DNA of 64,000 bases from positions 1 through 64,000 of the forward strand of contig NZ_VHLM01000077.1 of the NCBI RefSeq assembly GCF_009764685.1, read 5' to 3'. This document shows positions 35,634 through 44,785 of the stretch, one piece after another (the stretch's first letter is position 1; each line of letters begins with the position of its first letter). The translations under genes and the position numbers were made by a program. The DNA is from Flavobacterium sp. I-STPP5a (GTDB lineage: Bacteria > Bacteroidota > Bacteroidia > Flavobacteriales > Flavobacteriaceae). Under the pieces are notes generated by a model. It searched no databases, had not been told where the DNA came from, and saw only the letters and a list, made by a program, of their open reading frames with translations.

Positions 35634-35709
35634 AGAGCGTTTTAAACCATAGCCTTTTGGCACACTAAAAAAATGACACTGTCTTATGGAGATAGTGTCA
35701 TTTTTTTTG
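35634..35709 (+). repeat. 76-bp direct repeat, copy 2 (hpf 3' end and terminator)
   Basis: Identical to 34570-34646 apart from one A. It contains a second working terminator (arms 35674-35684 / 35690-35700, T run 35701-35708) and a stranded 12-bp piece of the hpf reading frame. It marks the right edge of an inserted segment of about 1.06 kb. Confidence 0.9.
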
Positions 35710-35740
35710 GAAGTATACGTAAAACTATTGCTGTAACTGA

Positions 35741-37315
35741 TTATTGATCAAACAGTAAGTTGGCTAGCGCTTCATCACGCTCATACACGTCTTCGTAAAA
35801 ATGAATCACACCATCGGGATCTACCCAAGCGGTAAAATAACCTATGTAAACGGGAATTTTATTTTTTAGCGTGTACCATTTTTCATCGCCAGCATCCATG
35901 GCAGCACTAATTTTTTCAGGATTCCATTTTGGGTCGTCTTTCATGATGGCTGCCGCTAGTTGTCTTGGTTTTGCAACCCGAATGCATCCATGGCTAAAAG
36001 CGCGGTCTTCTCTGCTAAACAAACCTTTGGAGGGCGTATCATGCAGGTAAATTGAATTTGAATTGGGAAATAAAAATTTCACAAGACCTAGAGAATTATG
36101 ATTTCCGGGTTTTTGTCGCACCAGATTTCCTTTCCGCTCCATATTGTGTTGCTTCAGATAATTGGGATTTTTGGCAATAGCGGGTAAGATTTCTTTTTTA
36201 ATGATGCTTTGCGGCACATTCCAGTACGGTCTAAAAACAATATACTTCATGGGCGCGCTAAAAATCACGGTTTCATTCAAGGTCTTGCCCACCACAACTT
36301 TCGACTGGAGTTCGGGTTTTCCGTCTCTAAAAAAAGTAAGTTCGTAGGCAGGAATGTTAACTACAATCAGTTCTTTGGATTTTGTAATGTCTTTTGATAT
36401 CCATCTGCAGCGTTCCATATTGATCATTAAAGTCCTAATTCTACTTTCGACAGGCACATTCATATATCGAATGTGTTTTGGTAAAATCTTTTTGTTCAAG
36501 AGATTGCCGCTTCTTTTCTTAAAATGCAGTATTCCCTCGGCTAGTTCATCGTCATAAACAGCACTTTTAGAATCGGTAGAAATATCTTTAGTGATAAACA
36601 AGCGGGTGCGAATGGCTGCTATGGTGGCTGCGCTGTCTCCAGGTTTGTAGGACGCAACAGTAGAGTCAATAGGAATGGGTTTCCAGCCGCCTTTTTTTTC
36701 TATTTTTCTATATTCTTCAAGAACGTTTTTTAATAGATAATACTGCTTGATGGCACCTTTTTCGTTTTTATGAATCAACTTAGGATCAATTAATAAGGAA
36801 TCCAAATAGTCCACATAGGATTGTTTTTGTCTTGGTAGAAACCATCCTAGTTCTTTAGATTTCTCTGGATCAATACCGTGGAATACTTTGTCTACATAAA
36901 AAAAATAAATGGCAGAGCACAGCAGCTCCGTGTTGATGTTGGGTTTTTTAGTTTCGGCAGGACTTGTGAACAAAGCATCTAGTTTTTCCTTGTAGGGTAT
37001 TTTGGCTCGCACGCCTTCTTCACTGATGTTGTTGACTTTGTTGTACATAACGCCAGCAAACTCGTTGATGCCGTTTTTATCATACCAAATGTACTTGAAC
37101 TGATGTTTGCGGTACAATTGCGTCACTTCGGTTTGATACTGTTGCAGGGCGGGATGCTGGGTAAAAAAAGTTTGAATTTGAGTGCTATCAAAAGTGGCTT
37201 CAAATACAGGGGTGCTTTTTGTAGCGTTTGTGGCGAGTTCCTTTTTCTTGCAAGAAACAAAGGTCAACAACAAGATGAAAACAAGACAAAATGCGGTAAC
37301 GTACAGTTTTTTCAT
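35741..37315 (-). CDS. L,D-transpeptidase (YcbB-like), lipoprotein
   Basis: A 524-residue envelope enzyme making 3-3 peptidoglycan cross-links or attaching proteins. A lipobox cysteine Cys22 follows LTFVS. A long N-terminal scaffold and peptidoglycan-binding segment (about 30-300) precede the YkuD catalytic domain with HDTPSKGLFSREDRAFSHGC, the catalytic Cys444 in SHGCIRV. Length and arrangement match YcbB/LdtD-type enzymes. It is divergent from the AsmA-like gene with a 421-bp spacer. Confidence 0.9.
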   Translation of the reverse strand: MKKLYVTAFCLVFILLLTFVSCKKKELATNATKSTPVFEATFDSTQIQTFFTQHPALQQYQTEVTQLYRKHQFKYIWYDKNGINEFAGVMYNKVNNISEEGVRAKIPYKEKLDALFTSPAETKKPNINTELLCSAIYFFYVDKVFHGIDPEKSKELGWFLPRQKQSYVDYLDSLLIDPKLIHKNEKGAIKQYYLLKNVLEEYRKIEKKGGWKPIPIDSTVASYKPGDSAATIAAIRTRLFITKDISTDSKSAVYDDELAEGILHFKKRSGNLLNKKILPKHIRYMNVPVESRIRTLMINMERCRWISKDITKSKELIVVNIPAYELTFFRDGKPELQSKVVVGKTLNETVIFSAPMKYIVFRPYWNVPQSIIKKEILPAIAKNPNYLKQHNMERKGNLVRQKPGNHNSLGLVKFLFPNSNSIYLHDTPSKGLFSREDRAFSHGCIRVAKPRQLAAAIMKDDPKWNPEKISAAMDAGDEKWYTLKNKIPVYIGYFTAWVDPDGVIHFYEDVYERDEALANLLFDQ

Positions 37316-37737
37316 AAGACCAAATAATATTTTAAAAACAGCGGTTTTGTGTTACAAAAATAAGGCAAATAGGAACCTCACCGACCATAATGGAATAGCG
37401 TCAAGCTTGTGACAAGACTACTATTCTTTGTTTTATTTTATATTTTTTTAAAAAGTAAAAATAGTAAATTACTGTAAATAAACGTTTTGCAAAGGAAATT
37501 TTGTTTTGTTTAACTGCATCAGGCTTACAAAACAAGAGGCTTAATCCAATAATTATACAACAAATGAGCAAATACTTGTAACTAATATCTAGTTTTTATG
37601 GCGCTATTTTGTTGTTTGGTGCTGTTGTGAGTATTGAATTGCTTTTTGGTGCCAAATAGTTTTGTATTTCAGGCTGTTGCCAAAGATATAAAGCTAATAA
37701 TCCTGTATCTTTATTTTGACGGAATGCACCCTGTAGT
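37316..37737. other. 421-bp intergenic region
   Basis: It holds the divergent promoters of the L,D-transpeptidase and AsmA-like genes. On the minus strand TATTTTTG (37362-37355) matches the -7 consensus for the transpeptidase, without a well-spaced -33. I see no gene; a 61-codon minus-strand frame near the AsmA start looks spurious. Confidence 0.45.
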
Positions 37738-40195
37738 ATGAAAAAAATAATCTTAAATATAATAAACCATCTCAAAGCCATGCCTTACAAGAAAATCTTA
37801 AAGGGTGTTGGTGTTTTTATAATGGTACTTGTGGCTGTATTAGGTCTAGTTACCGGACTATTTTCATGGTATTTTACAAGCCATAAAAAAGAAATTGTAG
37901 CACTTGTAAATGCTAAAATTAACGAAAAAAGCACCGCGTCAGTAGTTATAGGTGACATAGATTATAAGTTGTTCAAGGGTTTTCCTAGCATGACATTGGC
38001 TTTAAGCCAAGTTGTAGTAAAAGATAGTATGTGGCAAGCGCACAAAAGAACGCTGCTTCGTGCCAAAAAAATCGAATTGCGATTGAACGTAATAGCGCTT
38101 TTGGGCAACCAAATCGAAATGGATAAAATTGAAATTCAGCAGGCCAAAATCCATCTTTTTAAAGGGAAAAACGGTTTAGACAATACGCTTTTGTTTCGGG
38201 TTAAACCCAAAAATAAAGAGGACAAGAAGAACTCGCCACCATCCATTGATCAAATAATTTTAAGCCAAGTTCGGTTTATATCTGAGCATCAAGAAAACCA
38301 CAAACTGTTTGATTTTGATTCCATTTCTTTGCAAAGCAAAGTACAATATGATGGAGATAATTGGCATGCCTTTGCTGATTTGAGTACACACGCAAGAAGC
38401 ATGGCATTTAACACACAAAGAGGTAGTTTTATAGAAAATAAAAAAGTGGAAGGCCTTTTGGGTTTAGATTTTAATGCCGAAAGGAATTCCATTGCTGTGG
38501 TGTCTAAGGAGCTCGCTATAGGAAATACATTTTTTGAGGTTGATGCCCGTTTTAATTTAGACCCTAATACATCACCTTTTAAAATTGCGTTAAACGCGAC
38601 CTTGCTTTGGCGTGAAGCCTCGAGTTTATTGAGCAATAACATTAGTGAAAAGGTAAATCAATTTGATTTTAAAAATCCCATTCAGGTGGGCTGTACTATA
38701 AACGGAGACATGAGTAAAACTGGGGATCCGGAAATTTTAGTGCAAGCCAAAATTAAAAACAATGATTTAAAACTTCCTGATGGACTAATTACAGCCTGCA
38801 CCTTTGATGCTACGTTTACCAATTAATTATAAAAAAGGAGCGGGTTTCAATGATGCTAATTCAGCCATTACTATTACCGATATGAAAGGAAAGTTTAAAA
38901 CCATCCCTTTTGAAATTCCTATCGGAATCATTTTGAATTTGGAGAAAACAGAAGCAGCTGGAAGTTTTCGATCTAATTTCCCGATTACGCAATTGAATCA
39001 AGTGATCAATAAAGAATTGATGCATTTTTCTGGCGGTCAAGCTAAAGTGAACTTAGATTTTAAATTTGATGTTCAAAAGTTACGCATTAAAAAACCCAAG
39101 TTTACAGGGAATGTTTATGTTAAAGATGCTATTGTAAATTATGGCCCACGAAACCTGACATTTCTTAAAACTGATATCCAACTTGACTTTACAGAGAAAG
39201 CGTTGCTCATTAAAAAAATTAACTTCAAAGACAACCGCAACTCGGTTTTTATGGACGGTCGCATAGACAATTTCATGACTTTGTACTATGAAAATCCAGA
39301 AAAAATGGTTGTGAATTGGGATATATACGCTCCTTTTTTAGACGTGAAACAATGTATAGGAGCCTTAACGAGTAGCAGTGGTAAGCCAGCCATTCAAGAA
39401 AAATCACAGGATTCTTTCTCAAAAGAGTTGTATGAAGTGATAGATAAATGCCAAGTTGTACTAAAGCTAAAAGCAGATAAAATGACGTACAGCAAACTTG
39501 TGGCTACCCAAACCAAAGCAACAATTGTATTGTCAAATAATTCTTTACGCGTAAATAATGGCAGCGTGCAATGTGCAGGCGGAACTGTAGATTTTCAAGG
39601 GCAGTTGACTCCAGAGAAAGATCATTTTAAATGGCAGTCAAAAACAAAAATACAGAAAGTAAATCTGAATCAATTTTTAGAAGGATTGAACAACTTTGGC
39701 ATCACATCTTTTGAACCTCGCAATGTCAAAGGGAAGCTTACCGCAACTGCTGCCGTGCAAGGACTGTTGCAAGCAGGCGGACATCTTAAAACCAACTCCA
39801 TGACAGGTGTAGCAAAATTTGAAGTGGTAAAAGGAGCGTTGATAGATTTTAAACCGATAACTAACATTGCTAAGTTTGCCTTTCCTTTTCGGGATGTAAA
39901 TAATATTTCCTTCAGTGATTTATCAGGTGATTTTAAAATAAATGGTGAAAAAATTCAGGTAAACGCTTTAAAAGTGAGTTCGAATGTGCTGAATTTAGAT
40001 GCAAAAGGAGTATATTCGTATGGTAGAGGAACTCGCTTGGCTATGACTATTCCATTGCGAAATCCAAAAAAAGATCACTTACTCTTAACGGATAAAGAGC
40101 GAGAAGAAAAACGTACCAAAGGCATCGTCTTGCACTTACTAGCCGCAGATGTTGACGGGAAAATTAAAATTAAATGGAACAAAAATCATGAATAA
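37738..40195 (+). pseudogene. AsmA-like envelope protein gene, frameshifted
   Basis: Two frames form one AsmA-family protein. The first (37738-38826, 362 residues) has an N-terminal membrane anchor (GVGVFIMVLVAVLGLVTGLFSW) and the AsmA N-domain; it ends DATFTN then a stop. The second runs in the +1 frame from about 38823 (NYKKGAGFNDANSAI) to 40195 and holds the C-terminal repeats. Removing one T at 38823-38824 restores a continuous protein of about 818 residues. AsmA-like proteins carry lipids across the periplasm. It may be real decay or a sequence error. Confidence 0.85.
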
Positions 40196-40727
40196 AGCAA
40201 TGTTTTTCAGTAAGTCTGTGTGTTTATTTGCAGTAGTAGTTTTTGTGTGGGGATCACCTTTTGCAACAGCACAACAGCAAAAAGATAAAGATGCCATTCA
40301 TACTGTACTCAATAATTGGCACAAAGCCGCAGCAGAAGCAAACTATAAAGACTATTTTAGTTTAATGACTGATGATGCCGTTTTTATTGGCACCGATGCA
40401 ACAGAGAATTGGGATAAAAAAGCCTTTCAAGCCTACGCAAAACCTCATTTTGATAAAGGCAAAGCTTGGAGTTTTACACCGCTGGAACGACATTTGTTTT
40501 TTGATAAAACCGGAACTACAGCTTGGTTTGATGAATTGCTTGACACCCAAATGAAAATTTGCAGAGGATCTGGTGTTTTGGTAAAAGTGGGTAACCAATG
40601 GCAAATACAGCATTATGTTTTATCCATGACCATTCCAAATGAAAATTCTAGTAAAGTGATTGAATTGAAAACAGCAAGCGAGTCGGTTATTATCGATAAG
40701 CTCAAAGTTAAAGTAATAAAAAACTAA
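40188..40727 (+). CDS. Exported SnoaL/NTF2-fold protein
   Basis: A 179-residue protein from the ATG at 40188, overlapping the AsmA-like stop by 8 nt. It has a signal peptide (KSVCLFAVVVFVWGSPFATA) and a single NTF2-like cone domain (AIHTVLNNWHKAAAEANYKD, DAVFIGTDATENWD, VLVKVGNQWQIQHYVLS), in the DUF4440/SnoaL-like group. Such domains bind small hydrophobic ligands; the function is unknown. The longer frame from 40149 lies inside the AsmA-like gene and is not preferred. Confidence 0.78.
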   Translation: MNKAMFFSKSVCLFAVVVFVWGSPFATAQQQKDKDAIHTVLNNWHKAAAEANYKDYFSLMTDDAVFIGTDATENWDKKAFQAYAKPHFDKGKAWSFTPLERHLFFDKTGTTAWFDELLDTQMKICRGSGVLVKVGNQWQIQHYVLSMTIPNENSSKVIELKTASESVIIDKLKVKVIKN

Positions 40728-40803
40728 GAGTTGGTACTTTTTTAAGCAACAAATAGGTTTCGTTTTCGAGAGTTTGTCTCTTGATTTTTCATTTTTTTGC
40801 TAC

Positions 40804-40838
40804 TTTGACATTCTATCTTATATAATTCCTTAATTTTG
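40804..40838 (+). promoter_or_regulatory. Promoter of trmB
   Basis: TTTG (40804-40807), 23 nt, then TAATTTTG (40831-40838). Transcription would start near 40845, which makes the GTG at 40857 the first usable start codon. Confidence 0.55.
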
Positions 40839-40856
40839 CCCAAATATTCAAAAAAA

Positions 40857-41534
40857 GTGGGAAGCAAAAATAAATTAAAGAGGTTCAAAGAAAACGAGAC
40901 ATTCAATAACGTTTTTCAACCAACGAGAGAAGAAGTAGTAGGCGATTTATTTCCGTTGAAAGGAAAGTGGAATACTGATTTTTTTAAAAATGACAATCCA
41001 TTAGTTCTGGAATTAGGCTGCGGAAAAGGCGAATATTCTGTTGGACTTGCCGAAAGATACCCTAACAAAAATTTTGTAGGTATTGATATCAAAGGAGCTC
41101 GTTTTTGGCGTGGAGCTAAAACAGCGGTGGAAACTGGCTTGTATAATGTGGCTTTTATTCGAACTCAAATTGAACTCATCAACCATATTTTTGCTGAAAA
41201 CGAAGTAGATGAAATCTGGATCACTTTTCCAGATCCACAAATAAAATACAAGCGAACAAAACACCGAATGACAAATTCAGAGTTTTTGCAATTGTATAAA
41301 AAAATTCTCAAAAAAGACGGTGTTGTTAACTTAAAAACCGATAGTGAATTCATGCATGGATACACGCTAGGCTTGCTGCATGGTGAAGGACACGAAGTTT
41401 TGTATGCCAATCACAATGTGTATGTTAATGAAGGAAGTCCAGAAGAGGTAACTGCTTTTCAAACTTTTTACGAAAAACAATACTTAGAAATTAACAAAGC
41501 AATAACATATATTCGATTCAAAATCAAAGAATAG
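40857..41534 (+). CDS. trmB: tRNA (guanine-N7)-methyltransferase
   Basis: A 225-residue SAM-dependent enzyme that methylates G46 in the variable loop of tRNAs. The SAM site is VLELGCGKGEYSVGLAERYP, followed by FVGIDIKGARFWRGAKTAVE, DEIWITFPDPQIKYKRTKHR and LKTDSEFM. The GTG start at 40857 gives the usual start (M)GSKNKLKRF; the longer open frame from 40836 overlaps the -7 box. A LysE-type gene follows after 42 nt. Confidence 0.93.
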   Translation: MGSKNKLKRFKENETFNNVFQPTREEVVGDLFPLKGKWNTDFFKNDNPLVLELGCGKGEYSVGLAERYPNKNFVGIDIKGARFWRGAKTAVETGLYNVAFIRTQIELINHIFAENEVDEIWITFPDPQIKYKRTKHRMTNSEFLQLYKKILKKDGVVNLKTDSEFMHGYTLGLLHGEGHEVLYANHNVYVNEGSPEEVTAFQTFYEKQYLEINKAITYIRFKIKE

Positions 41535-41576
41535 TTTTATATTTGAGGCAGATATTTCTGTACTAGCACTTTGACT

Positions 41577-42212
41577 ATGAATTTAATCACTTCCTTGTTT
41601 TTGGGTTTTATTACCGCTTTTGTAGGGATTACACCTCCGGGCTTAATCAATATGACTGCCGCAAAAGTCAATATCAAGGAAGGAAAAAGTAGTGCCTATT
41701 GGTTTGTACTAGGCGCAGTGCTTGTTATTTTTCTTCAAGCAGCCTTAGCACTTTTTTTTGCTCAATTTATCAAAGAACGTCCAGATGTTATTGTGCTCTT
41801 GCGTGAAATTGGTTTTGGAATTTTTGCGTTACTCACTATTTATTTTTTGTTTTTAGCCAAAAAGCCCGTCAAGAAAAAAGGAAAAATAAAAAAACGCAGT
41901 ACGTCCACACGTTTTTTCTTAGGCATGCTACTCTCTGCACTTAATTTTTTTCCTATTCCCTATTATGTGTTTGTAGGACTTACACTTGCGTCTTACAATT
42001 TGTTTTATTTTGATACCACACATGTTTTTATTTTTGTTTCTGGAGTGGTGCTGGGATCTTTTTTAGTATTTTACTTTTACATCACTTTTTTTCAAAAAAT
42101 TCAAGAAAAAACGGATTATCTCATGCGCAACATGAACACTATAATTGGCAGTATTACAGGTTTGATATCTCTAGTTACCTTAGTTAATATTGTTCGATAC
42201 TATTGGGGTTAG
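41577..42212 (+). CDS. LysE-family transporter
   Basis: A 211-residue membrane protein with about six helices and the family's N-terminal GITPPGLINMTAAKV, an analogue of the PGP block. LysE/RhtB members export amino acids or related solutes. A basic cytoplasmic loop (KKPVKKKGKIKKRST) divides the two halves. Substrate unknown. The ATG at 41577 is preferred over the TTG at 41571. Confidence 0.82.
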   Translation: MNLITSLFLGFITAFVGITPPGLINMTAAKVNIKEGKSSAYWFVLGAVLVIFLQAALALFFAQFIKERPDVIVLLREIGFGIFALLTIYFLFLAKKPVKKKGKIKKRSTSTRFFLGMLLSALNFFPIPYYVFVGLTLASYNLFYFDTTHVFIFVSGVVLGSFLVFYFYITFFQKIQEKTDYLMRNMNTIIGSITGLISLVTLVNIVRYYWG

Positions 42213-42243
42213 TTCCAATAACTAATTTTAGTACTCCACAATC

Positions 42244-42573
42244 ATGACTGATACTAATTTCTTTGAACGTGTTTATGATATCGTAAGGCAAATACCTCAT
42301 GGTAAAGTAACTTCATACGGCGCTATTGCAAAAGCGCTAGGAGCAGCGCGATCAGCCAGAATGGTGGGTTGGGCCATGAATGCATCACACACTCTTGAGG
42401 ATGTACCTGCACACAGAGTTGTTAATAGAAATGGTTTGCTTACTGGCAAAATGCACTTTGATGGTACCAATTTAATGCAACAACTTCTAGAAAACGAGGG
42501 AATTGTAGTGCTAGACAACCAAATTGTTGATTTTAAGAATCATTTTTGGCAGCCCGAAACCGCTGTTGAGTAA
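42244..42573 (+). CDS. Alkyltransferase-like (ATL) protein of the MGMT family
   Basis: A 109-residue DNA-repair protein of the Ada/MGMT C-terminal fold. The HTH and arginine finger are ITSYGAIAKALGAARSARMVGWAMN-type, seen as VTSYGAIAKALGAARSARMV, but the active-site block reads PAHRVVN: the alkyl-acceptor cysteine of PCHRV is replaced by alanine. Such ATL proteins bind O6-alkylguanine and hand the lesion to excision repair instead of removing the alkyl group. It lies after the LysE-type gene. Confidence 0.88.
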   Translation: MTDTNFFERVYDIVRQIPHGKVTSYGAIAKALGAARSARMVGWAMNASHTLEDVPAHRVVNRNGLLTGKMHFDGTNLMQQLLENEGIVVLDNQIVDFKNHFWQPETAVE

Positions 42574-42663
42574 CAATTTTCAGTTGAAAATCAGTTATAA
42601 TTCCTACTGATTGATAAATCAATAAATGCAATACAAATGCTTTAAAATATTAACTTTTCATCC

Positions 42664-42671
42664 TATCTTTG
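42664..42671 (+). promoter_or_regulatory. -7 box upstream of mrp
   Basis: TATCTTTG matches TAnnTTTG, with a weak CTTT 20 nt upstream. The leader to the ATG at 42743 is about 65 nt. Confidence 0.45.
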
Positions 42672-42742
42672 TAATCTGAAATCAGTTTAAATAAAGATAA
42701 TATTCTGGTGTGCAAATACCAAGTGAAAACAGTTAACGAGAA

Positions 42743-43870
42743 ATGAAATTAGATAGAAAAGACATTCTTAAGGCTTTAGAAACAATTACTATAGCTGGCG
42801 AAGGAAAAAACATGGTAGAGAGTGGTGCAATTACAAACGTAATCACTTTTGGAGATGAGGTGGTTGTTGATTTAGTCTTGCATACACCAGCGATGCACAT
42901 CAAGAAACGCGCTGAAGATGATATCAAAAAAACGATCCTTGAATTGGTTTCGGCTGAAGCCAAAATTAAAATCAATACTAAAGTTGAAGTAGCTGATAAG
43001 CCAGAAATTAAAGGAAAATCAATACCAGGAATCAAAAATATTATTGCCGTAGCCTCTGGAAAAGGAGGAGTAGGTAAATCAACAGTTACAGCAAACCTAG
43101 CTGTAACATTAGCAAAAATGGGTTTTTCAGTAGGTATTTTAGATGCCGATATTTACGGGCCGTCTATGCCTATCATGTTTGATGTTGAAAATGAAAAACC
43201 AATATCAGTTACCGTTGATGGAAGGTCTAAAATGAAACCAGTAGAAAGTTATGAGGTTAAAATTCTATCTATCGGGTTTTTTACTGCGCCAAGCCAAGCC
43301 GTAATCTGGAGAGGACCAATGGCTTCTAAAGCTTTGAACCAAATGATTTTTGATGCTGATTGGGGAGAACTTGATTTTATGCTTATTGATTTGCCTCCAG
43401 GAACAGGAGATATTCACTTGTCTATTGTACAATCATTGCCTATTACCGGTGCCGTTGTAGTAAGTACACCACAAGCTGTTGCTTTGGCTGATGCTAAAAA
43501 AGGAGTGTCTATGTTCTTGTCTGAAGCCATTAACGTTCCTGTTTTAGGAATTATTGAAAACATGGCGTATTTCACACCCGAAGAGTTGCCAGAAAACAAA
43601 TACTACATCTTTGGTCAAGAAGGAGCTAAGAATCTTTCAGAGGATTTAGGCGTACCTTTCTTGGGGGAAATTCCAATTGTACAATCTATTCGCGAAGCTG
43701 GAGATTACGGTCGTCCTGCAGCCATGCAAATGGCCTCAGTAGTAGAACATATTTTTGATGAGGTAACCCGCAATGTAGTGCGTGAGGTAGTAGCTCGAAA
43801 CGAAAGTTTACCAGCCACCGAAGCAGTAAAAATAACAACAATGGCCGGTTGCTCAGCTGTAAAAAAATAA
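42743..43870 (+). CDS. mrp: Mrp/NBP35 family Fe-S cluster carrier ATPase
   Basis: A 375-residue P-loop ATPase that delivers 4Fe-4S clusters to apoproteins. An N-terminal MIP18-like domain (1-85) is followed by the deviant Walker A ASGKGGVGKSTVTANLA (105-114), Walker B-like DFMLIDLPPGTGD and NMAYFTPEE. The usual CxxC of ApbC is not evident in this last block, a variation worth noting; the C-terminus has a lone cysteine (MAGCSAVKK). It leads an Fe-S set with nfu and a ferredoxin gene. Confidence 0.9.
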   Translation: MKLDRKDILKALETITIAGEGKNMVESGAITNVITFGDEVVVDLVLHTPAMHIKKRAEDDIKKTILELVSAEAKIKINTKVEVADKPEIKGKSIPGIKNIIAVASGKGGVGKSTVTANLAVTLAKMGFSVGILDADIYGPSMPIMFDVENEKPISVTVDGRSKMKPVESYEVKILSIGFFTAPSQAVIWRGPMASKALNQMIFDADWGELDFMLIDLPPGTGDIHLSIVQSLPITGAVVVSTPQAVALADAKKGVSMFLSEAINVPVLGIIENMAYFTPEELPENKYYIFGQEGAKNLSEDLGVPFLGEIPIVQSIREAGDYGRPAAMQMASVVEHIFDEVTRNVVREVVARNESLPATEAVKITTMAGCSAVKK

Positions 43871-43939
43871 TATTAGAATTTTTTGAAAATGATTTATAAT
43901 CTTTCAATTTTCTAATCTTTCACTCTTTAAATAAAGAAA

Positions 43940-44179
43940 ATGACAACAGAAGAATTAACAATAGAAGTTCAAAAAGCACTCGAAGAAATAAGACCTTTCT
44001 TGAATTCAGACGGCGGCGATATTACACTTATCTCCATTGAAGATGACAAGCATGTAAAGGTTCGTCTTGAAGGAGCTTGCACCAGTTGTAGCGTAAACCA
44101 AATGACGCTGCGAGCAGGTGTTGAAACAACCATCAAAAAATTTGCTCCTCAAATAGAAACTGTTGTCAATATTTTATAA
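43940..44179 (+). CDS. NifU C-terminal-domain scaffold (Nfu)
   Basis: A 79-residue Fe-S scaffold or carrier with the CxxC motif Cys47 and Cys50 in LEGACTSCSVNQMTLRAGVE. It consists of the Nfu domain alone, without the A-type extension. It follows mrp after a 69-nt spacer made of tctttcaattttctaatctt-type low-complexity sequence, in the same direction, consistent with a joint role in cluster delivery. Confidence 0.9.
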   Translation: MTTEELTIEVQKALEEIRPFLNSDGGDITLISIEDDKHVKVRLEGACTSCSVNQMTLRAGVETTIKKFAPQIETVVNIL

Positions 44180-44185
44180 CATCAG

Positions 44186-44330
44186 TATGGCGTGACCCTT
44201 TTATTAAAATAGGCTACCAGTAATACAACTGAGAGGCCTATTTCAATAAAACGGTCAGGCTATCCGCTCCGCTTTGGCGGATTGCTTCTATCCTTCACGC
44301 GGGCGCAACTAACAACATAATCGTAACACA
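44186..44330. repeat. Intergenic repeat-like element between nfu and ferredoxin genes
   Basis: An imperfect inverted repeat of about 25 bp (gcgtgacccttttattaaaa near 44191 with the partner at 44231-44255) is followed by ggctatccgctccgctttgg, a small hairpin and gattgcttctatcc. This GC-richer tract stands out from the AT-rich genome and resembles interspersed flavobacterial repeats. It is not coding. Confidence 0.55.
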
Positions 44331-44344
44331 CACACTAGAATAGC

Positions 44345-44662
44345 ATGGATGTATTAATCAAAATAAAAGATAGAGAAGGAGTAGTGCATGAACTACAAGC
44401 TCCTACAGATATGGCAATGAATATAATGGAGCTTTGTAAAGCCTACGAACTTCCTGTAGAAGGAACTTGTGGCGGTATGGCCATGTGTGCTTCTTGCCAA
44501 TGCTATGTTTTAAATGATGTTGCCCTGCCAGAAATGGGTGATGATGAAGAGGCCATGTTATCTGAAGCTTTTTATGTTAAATCAAACAGCCGTTTGGGAT
44601 GCCAAATCCCAATTACCCAAGAGTTAGAAGGATTAGAATTAGAATTAGCTCCTGAAAATTAA
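44345..44662 (+). CDS. 2Fe-2S ferredoxin
   Basis: A 105-residue adrenodoxin-type ferredoxin with cluster ligands Cys42, Cys48, Cys51 and Cys86 (CGGMAMCASCQC and LGCQIP). The spacing C-x5-C-x2-C with a distant fourth Cys is that of Isc-type electron carriers. It lies 165 nt after nfu, behind a repeat-like element. It probably supplies electrons in Fe-S cluster assembly or to an oxygenase. Confidence 0.92.
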   Translation: MDVLIKIKDREGVVHELQAPTDMAMNIMELCKAYELPVEGTCGGMAMCASCQCYVLNDVALPEMGDDEEAMLSEAFYVKSNSRLGCQIPITQELEGLELELAPEN

Positions 44663-44684
44663 GCAAAAGTTACCACTAGCATAC

Positions 44685-44720
44685 AACCTCAAATAATGAA
44701 AATTATTTGAGGTTTTTTTT
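44685..44720 (+). terminator. Terminator after the ferredoxin gene
   Basis: Perfect 13-nt arms aacctcaaataat (44685-44697) / attatttgaggtt (44702-44714), loop gaaa, then a T run. It separates the Fe-S genes from the polyamine-type operon. Confidence 0.9.
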
Positions 44721-44785
44721 TATTCAAAATAAAAGAGATATATTCGTACAGTAAAAATCACATTTCAAATTTTCATTACGAATAC

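Noticed and set aside
37596..37781. A 61-codon minus-strand frame near the AsmA start
   Set aside because: Overlaps the AsmA start and promoter region, with no recognisable features.
38804..40195. Second AsmA frame as a separate gene
   Set aside because: It begins in the middle of a domain, has no signal and joins the first frame after removal of a single base.
41013..41410. Overlapping minus-strand frames within trmB
   Set aside because: Antisense shadows of the methyltransferase without motifs.
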